In this document: one piece after another, positions 9,284-13,637 of the stretch | Layout of the letters: each line of letters starts with the position of its first letter | How positions within the stretch are numbered: the first letter of the stretch is position 1 | Made by a program: the position numbers and the translations under genes | The notes under the pieces: generated by a model | Database searches by the model: none | What the model was told of the DNA's origin: nothing | The model's input: only the letters and a program-made list of their open reading frames with translations | Source of the DNA: Paramecium sonneborni | Taxonomy: Eukaryota; Ciliophora; Oligohymenophorea; Peniculida; Parameciidae | DNA length: 13,637 nt | Reading direction: 5' to 3' | Assembly (NCBI GenBank): GCA_905182985.1 | Contig: CAJJDN010000283.1 | Location: 1-13,637, forward strand

Positions 9284-12200
9284 ATGATTTTTAATTTTCT
9301 TCTCCTCTATTAGATATATGTATCTGCATATATGCTGATGGAAAAAGAGATTTCATTATACCCAACAGAGGGAGAATACTATGAATACAATTTGTATGAG
9401 CTTGCATATTAAAACGCATATGTATTATATGAGAAAGGATAATAAAATTATGATTTATAGGATATTAATCAAATAATATTTAAGAATTACTAATTAAGAT
9501 GGATAACGCATCCTAATATTGAAAATATACAAATTATGCACTAATTTTAAGAAATCTATAACATAAGTGGAAATTGTATAAATCTAAATATTATTATAGA
9601 ATTTAAATCATTATCATCAAATAATACTCATTATGTTGCTCTTTCATTGAATAATGAAATAACAATATATGAATGGAAGAATAAAGTAATTGAATAAATT
9701 GGATCAACTTTAAAGATAAATCCTTCATACAATTGTTTTAGTATTCATTTATCAATACAATTTAACATTTTGCTTGACTGTTATTAAAATAATTATTTTT
9801 ATTTAGTGAATATCAATGATTTTGAATATAATATTGTATATTCATCTTCAAGTTCAGAGCCTATAAGAACTAAATTATAGTCTATTATTAATGGAAATAA
9901 TACTTATATTATATATTGCCTAATATTATTAAAATTACTCTATTCTATCCCTATTTTCAAATTAATATTAAAATTTAACTTATTGGAATGACGACTTTAT
10001 AGACTTCGATATTCCGATTAAAATAAATCCTTTTATTTATGTACTTACTTAATATTAGATCTTATAGATATCTCTCTCCTCAGATAACTAATTTTAACTT
10101 TAATATAATTTCACATCAGATTATATGACTAATTTTATAATCATTAATGTTTATTACAATTATTGGACTTAATCTTAATGTGATCAAATATTGGTATAAT
10201 ATTCATCACAATCTAGAAAAGAGTTCTAAATAACTTCCTTATTGGGATGTGAAAAATATATTTTAATATAAAATATTCATAATCAATTTTAATTTAATTA
10301 ATCAACTCTAAAATAACTAGTATATATTGTTTTAATAAAATCATACAATAATCCTTTATTAGTAGGGCAAATTAGCAGTCTTCTAGTATGATCATAAAAT
10401 ATAACTCAATTCCTTATTATAATTTAATGCTGATAGTGAATTATTTTCATTGAATTAAGTTATTAAAGTTTATCAAGTTTAAAATCCATCTTTATAAATC
10501 AACTTAATAAACCTCTAAGTTACAAATAACAGTTTCACATTTTCTATTATGTGTTTTAGTTAAGAAATGTTTGAGAAATATAATCTTTACATTTTGCCTA
10601 AGGATAATACAAATATTTATGTAATGTTTAATTAGGAATTTCCATAGTATTAATATACAACTGGGACAAATATTAGTGGAAATTTTTTCAGTTATTCAGG
10701 AAAATTATTACAATATTCATAAAATAATGATACTAGTTATTTTTTTTTCCATAACACTACTTATTATTAAATTGGTTAGATTTAGTAAAACTTTAATTTA
10801 GTCTCATAATTGTAAATAATTTAGAACATTAATGAAACTTACTTTTTTTTATAGGATATAATTATATATCACTATCTATTTTCAATTACCCTTACTATTA
10901 TAAAAATCCTTATCTTTAGAATAATACACCCTAGCATATTCCAATTTCTGTAAATGCAAATTTAATTTAGACTGCTTATAGCATTTATCCTGAAATTATA
11001 ATAATAGGTTTAAGTGATAATCAGACAATCTATTTAATTTAATACTAGTATGTTAATAGAATGATTGCTAGTTCGATAAATAAAACTTTTGAATCAGAGA
11101 TCTTAGAGTTTATAGTAACTTATAATAATTTAATAATTCTATTTATAAATCAAGAAATTTAAATAATGTCTTTGGATTTTTAAAAATGTTTTACCTTAAA
11201 TTAAGACTATATAAATAAATTCTTTATCAATAAAACCATTTATTTCAATCCCAAACAGCTTATTATGAATACACAATTATTATCCTCTTTTTTATATATC
11301 AATAATGTTTAAGAAGTAATAATAATTTCAATACAATAAAATAATATACCAATTCGAATAGAATTGATTCAAGTGAATTTCAGAATTAAATAAATCAATT
11401 TAGTTAATTAATAATTGATTTTATCACATATTTGTTGGAATGATTAGGCTATTTGTTTTCAAGTTTTAAATGTTTAAAATTTACCAAACTACTGTTATGT
11501 AAAGAATCTATCAGAAGTTGAAAATAATGATAAAACAATTATAACATCAGATAATTTATTCTTGTATATTACTTTTGCTAATAATACAGTTTATATTTAT
11601 AATCCTTCATTGCCTTAGCATATGAGTTTATATTATTAGCTAAAATTAAATTCAACAATTTTATGCACACTTGCTATTTAGTATTAGAAATCATTCTTTT
11701 TTGATAATTCAATCATATTTTATTAAAATGCTTTCTATTAACTTGAATAAATTTAAAGTATTAATATATAAATTAATGACTTTGATTAAAGCTTTAACCA
11801 TACTTTACCAAAAATTATTTATAATTATACAGTAATTTCTGCATTAAATAATTCAGCCTTATAACAAACTCCTAATTAAAGTATTATTTCCTTATCACAT
11901 TTTATGATATTTTAGCACAATAAAACAATTATCATAAACTTAACCTTGAATGATTAAAATAATCGAAATAATTATTTATCATATCCTATAAGCCTAATTG
12001 CTGATAGATAATACAACTCATGCCAATTGCATGATTTGTCTCATTTTTAAATTAAAGATATTTTTAAAATTGATAAATTGTTAACTAAAGGTTGCTGGAT
12101 TACTGCATACAAATATTCTGTAAATGAAAGCCAAAGTATAATCATCAACATAAACTAAACTTCACTCATTGTCTTGCTTCCACATCAGATAATTAAAATT

Positions 12201-13312
12201 TATATTCAATTTGTCAAAATAATACTACATAGTATTTGATAAACTTGACTTTAAATTCTTCAGGTTATATAGTCAAAAATACAATTACAAAAATTCCCTT
12301 ACTATTTTCAAATATCTTTAAAATGAAGGGCATTATAAATCAAATTTTTATCTTAGGGAATTTAAAAAAATAAAGTTAATTTTTGTATTGGTTTAACTAA
12401 TCTAATAACAGTTTCATACAGTTAACTTAAAAATTTAGCTATCAATCTGATGATTTATTTTATTGTTAAGATTTTTCTGCTGGCTTTCTTAATAATTTTG
12501 GATAAATAAACAGGATTATTATTTTTTAAACCATTATGAATCAACTCTTTTATCAAATAATGGAAATTGAAGAGGAAAATATCAGTATATAGCCACTTGT
12601 TTATGTGATAATACATTATTGCAATTTTTAATATAGCTGCTATGTAATGGATTAATTTAAATACATTCTAATTATAAGAAATACCTATGAAAATGTAATA
12701 ATACTTTTGACTGATAAATCAAATTATAGTTACTTAATCAGAGTCATAATAAATTCTTAAAAGATTTAGTATTCTAATAATCTAGCTACTGTTCTAAAAA
12801 TAATTCCGAATATATTGGATTTTTATTCTACTGGCAATTCTATTTATTTTGAAGGTACACTGATGCAATAATTTAGATATAAAAATCAATCTAATTATAA
12901 CATAGGAATATATTACTTAGGCAATTTAGAAAGTTTAAATATAGAGGAACCTATTTTGATGTAAGGCTCATTTTATTAAACTAATTCTTAATATGCTATG
13001 ATTGTAAATCAAAAATATCAGAATGAAATTTCCCTCTATATATCATCAGGAAAAGCATAATTTCACTTGTTTAGTACTTAAAATATTACCTGTAATTTGC
13101 ACAGAAAAACAAAATCAATTAATGTCACTTTAACTTGTGAGAATTGGATATATTAAAGGAATTATACAATTATTTTTAATTTAGTAGCAGCACCCTCTAA
13201 AAATATTGGATGGATTATTGGCCTTCTTATAATAATTTCTTTGCTTTTATTTTATTTTTGCTATAAAGTTAAACACAAGACCCAAGGTATTAATGTTGAG
13301 ATTGAATTATGA
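9284..13312 (+). CDS. Large secreted/type I membrane glycoprotein, frame broken at four places
   Basis: The ATG at 9284 opens a signal peptide (MIFNFLLLYQIYVSA, then Y). The gene ends at TGA 13310-13312 after a membrane helix (about 13208-13264; GWIIGLLIIISLLLFYF) and a short tail ending NVEIEL. The ectodomain is rich in Asn, Tyr, Ile and Ser and carries about thirty N-x-S/T sequons, so it probably faces the cell exterior. Five frames must be joined: 9284 to about 9910; then to 10361; about 10387 to 10845; about 10850 to 12200; then to the stop. Shifts are +1, +1, -1, -1, restoring the starting frame; the product is about 1340 residues. Repairs that fit: one extra base near 9904-9920; one extra G at 10364-10367 or a 25-nt intron at 10362-10386; one T missing in the T run at 10843-10850; one A missing near 12195. 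Sequencing or assembly indels are the simplest cause; recent decay is possible. Family and ligand are not recognised. Confidence 0.78.
10362..10386 (+). other. Candidate 25-nt intron in the glycoprotein gene
   Basis: It starts GTA, ends TAG, lies between codons (after TTA, before TAT), and its removal converts the upstream reading frame into the downstream one. Paramecium introns are tiny, mostly 20-34 nt with a mode near 25 and GTA...TAG ends (established knowledge). Against it, 11 of 25 bases are G or C, unusually rich for an intron here, and deleting one G of the GGG at 10365-10367 restores the frame equally well, giving the smooth peptide NPLLVGKLAVFQYDH. Confidence 0.35.
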
Positions 13313-13637
13313 TATTTTAAAAATTATTAATTAAGTTCAATAAAATTAATTTATTATTAATAATTCTTTAAATATTGTTGTTATTTCTAATGTTATCTAG
13401 TAGACATATTGTATAAATCTTCAGTTAAAATTAAAAAGTCTTTCTGAGAAAAATTAGAATATAGATAAAATTAAGCAAATAGAAATTGAGAAACTTAACT
13501 ATTAAATTTTATATTTAACAAGTAAGGTAAGTGATATCTAAAATATATTATGATATTAATTTATTTATCTATAAATTTAACAATATTCAAAAACAATTCA
13601 AACATTTTTCATCCCGTAGTCTAACTATATTGTCTTA
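13313..13637. other. A+T-rich right flank, no confident gene
   Basis: Downstream of the glycoprotein gene. A plus-strand frame ending at TGA 13551-13553 reads LSEKNQNIDKIKQIEIEKL, a coiled-coil-like stretch, but no start is evident and the length is within chance. No telomere repeat or RNA gene is seen. Confidence 0.4.

Noticed and set aside
9836..9857. 22-nt GTA...CAG candidate intron near the first frame break
   Set aside because: It would fix the frame but discards a convincing peptide (SSSSSEPIRTKLQ) in favour of a poor one, and ends in CAG; a one-base indel near 9904-9920 fits better.
9876..9942. Possible retained internal eliminated sequence: TATAGTCT at one end and TTACTCTA at the other, TA-bounded, 65 bp
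   Set aside because: The ends resemble the Paramecium consensus, but removing 65 bp gives a frame that soon meets a TGA and does not restore the downstream frame.
10812..10854. 43-nt GTAA...TATAG candidate intron at the third frame break
   Set aside because: Longer than usual Paramecium introns, and its removal does not lead into the downstream frame.
12213..12232. 20-nt GTC...TAG candidate intron at the fourth frame break
   Set aside because: It restores the frame, but the 5' end is GTC rather than GTA, and the retained reading (SICQNNTTQYLINLTL) is protein-like with a glycosylation sequon.
1..13637. Telomere repeats, tRNA or rRNA genes, CRISPR arrays, transposase genes
   Set aside because: None could be recognised; no G-rich telomeric tracts, no repeat-spacer pattern and no terminal inverted repeats were seen.

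Overview
The window looks like nuclear DNA of a ciliate, most likely Paramecium or a close relative. It is extremely A+T-rich. The only long reading frames that make protein-like sequence need TAA and TAG read as glutamine and TGA as the only stop (ciliate nuclear code). The WD40 protein in the middle resembles, from memory, a large family of Paramecium WD-repeat proteins. No search was possible, so genus and family are inferences.

Layout. (1) 1-2431: no confident gene. The minus strand reads as lysine/glutamate/glutamine-rich coiled-coil-like segments broken by frame changes and TGA codons, possibly a decayed gene. (2) 2432-3317: an exact 886-bp copy of the 3' half of the WD40 gene, ending at an undetermined base (N, 3318). 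(3) 3319-6092: no confident gene. It does hold a plus-strand frame with no TGA for 569 codons (4097-5803), hydrophobic and with unusual composition, while EF-hand-like fragments can be read on both strands. (4) 6112-7749, minus strand: an intact, intronless 545-codon WD40 gene, the best-supported gene here. (5) 7750-9283: no confident gene; a plus-strand frame with several TGAs ends 82 bases before the next gene. (6) 9284-13312, plus strand: a gene for a secreted or type I membrane glycoprotein of about 1340 residues, with signal peptide, about thirty N-glycosylation sequons, one C-terminal membrane helix and a short tail. It needs four frame corrections (two +1, two -1, net zero), one of which could be a 25-nt intron. 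(7) 13313-13637: A+T-rich flank, possibly with coding sequence on the plus strand.

There is no sign of an operon or functional cluster. The WD40 gene is probably an intracellular scaffold and the right-hand gene a cell-surface protein; they are divergently oriented and about 1.5 kb apart. The most striking feature is the perfect direct duplication with an N at its edge, which is either a very recent truncated duplication or an assembly artefact. Caution applies throughout: with TGA as sole stop and this base composition, open frames of 50-170 codons are expected by chance, so short open segments are given low confidence.
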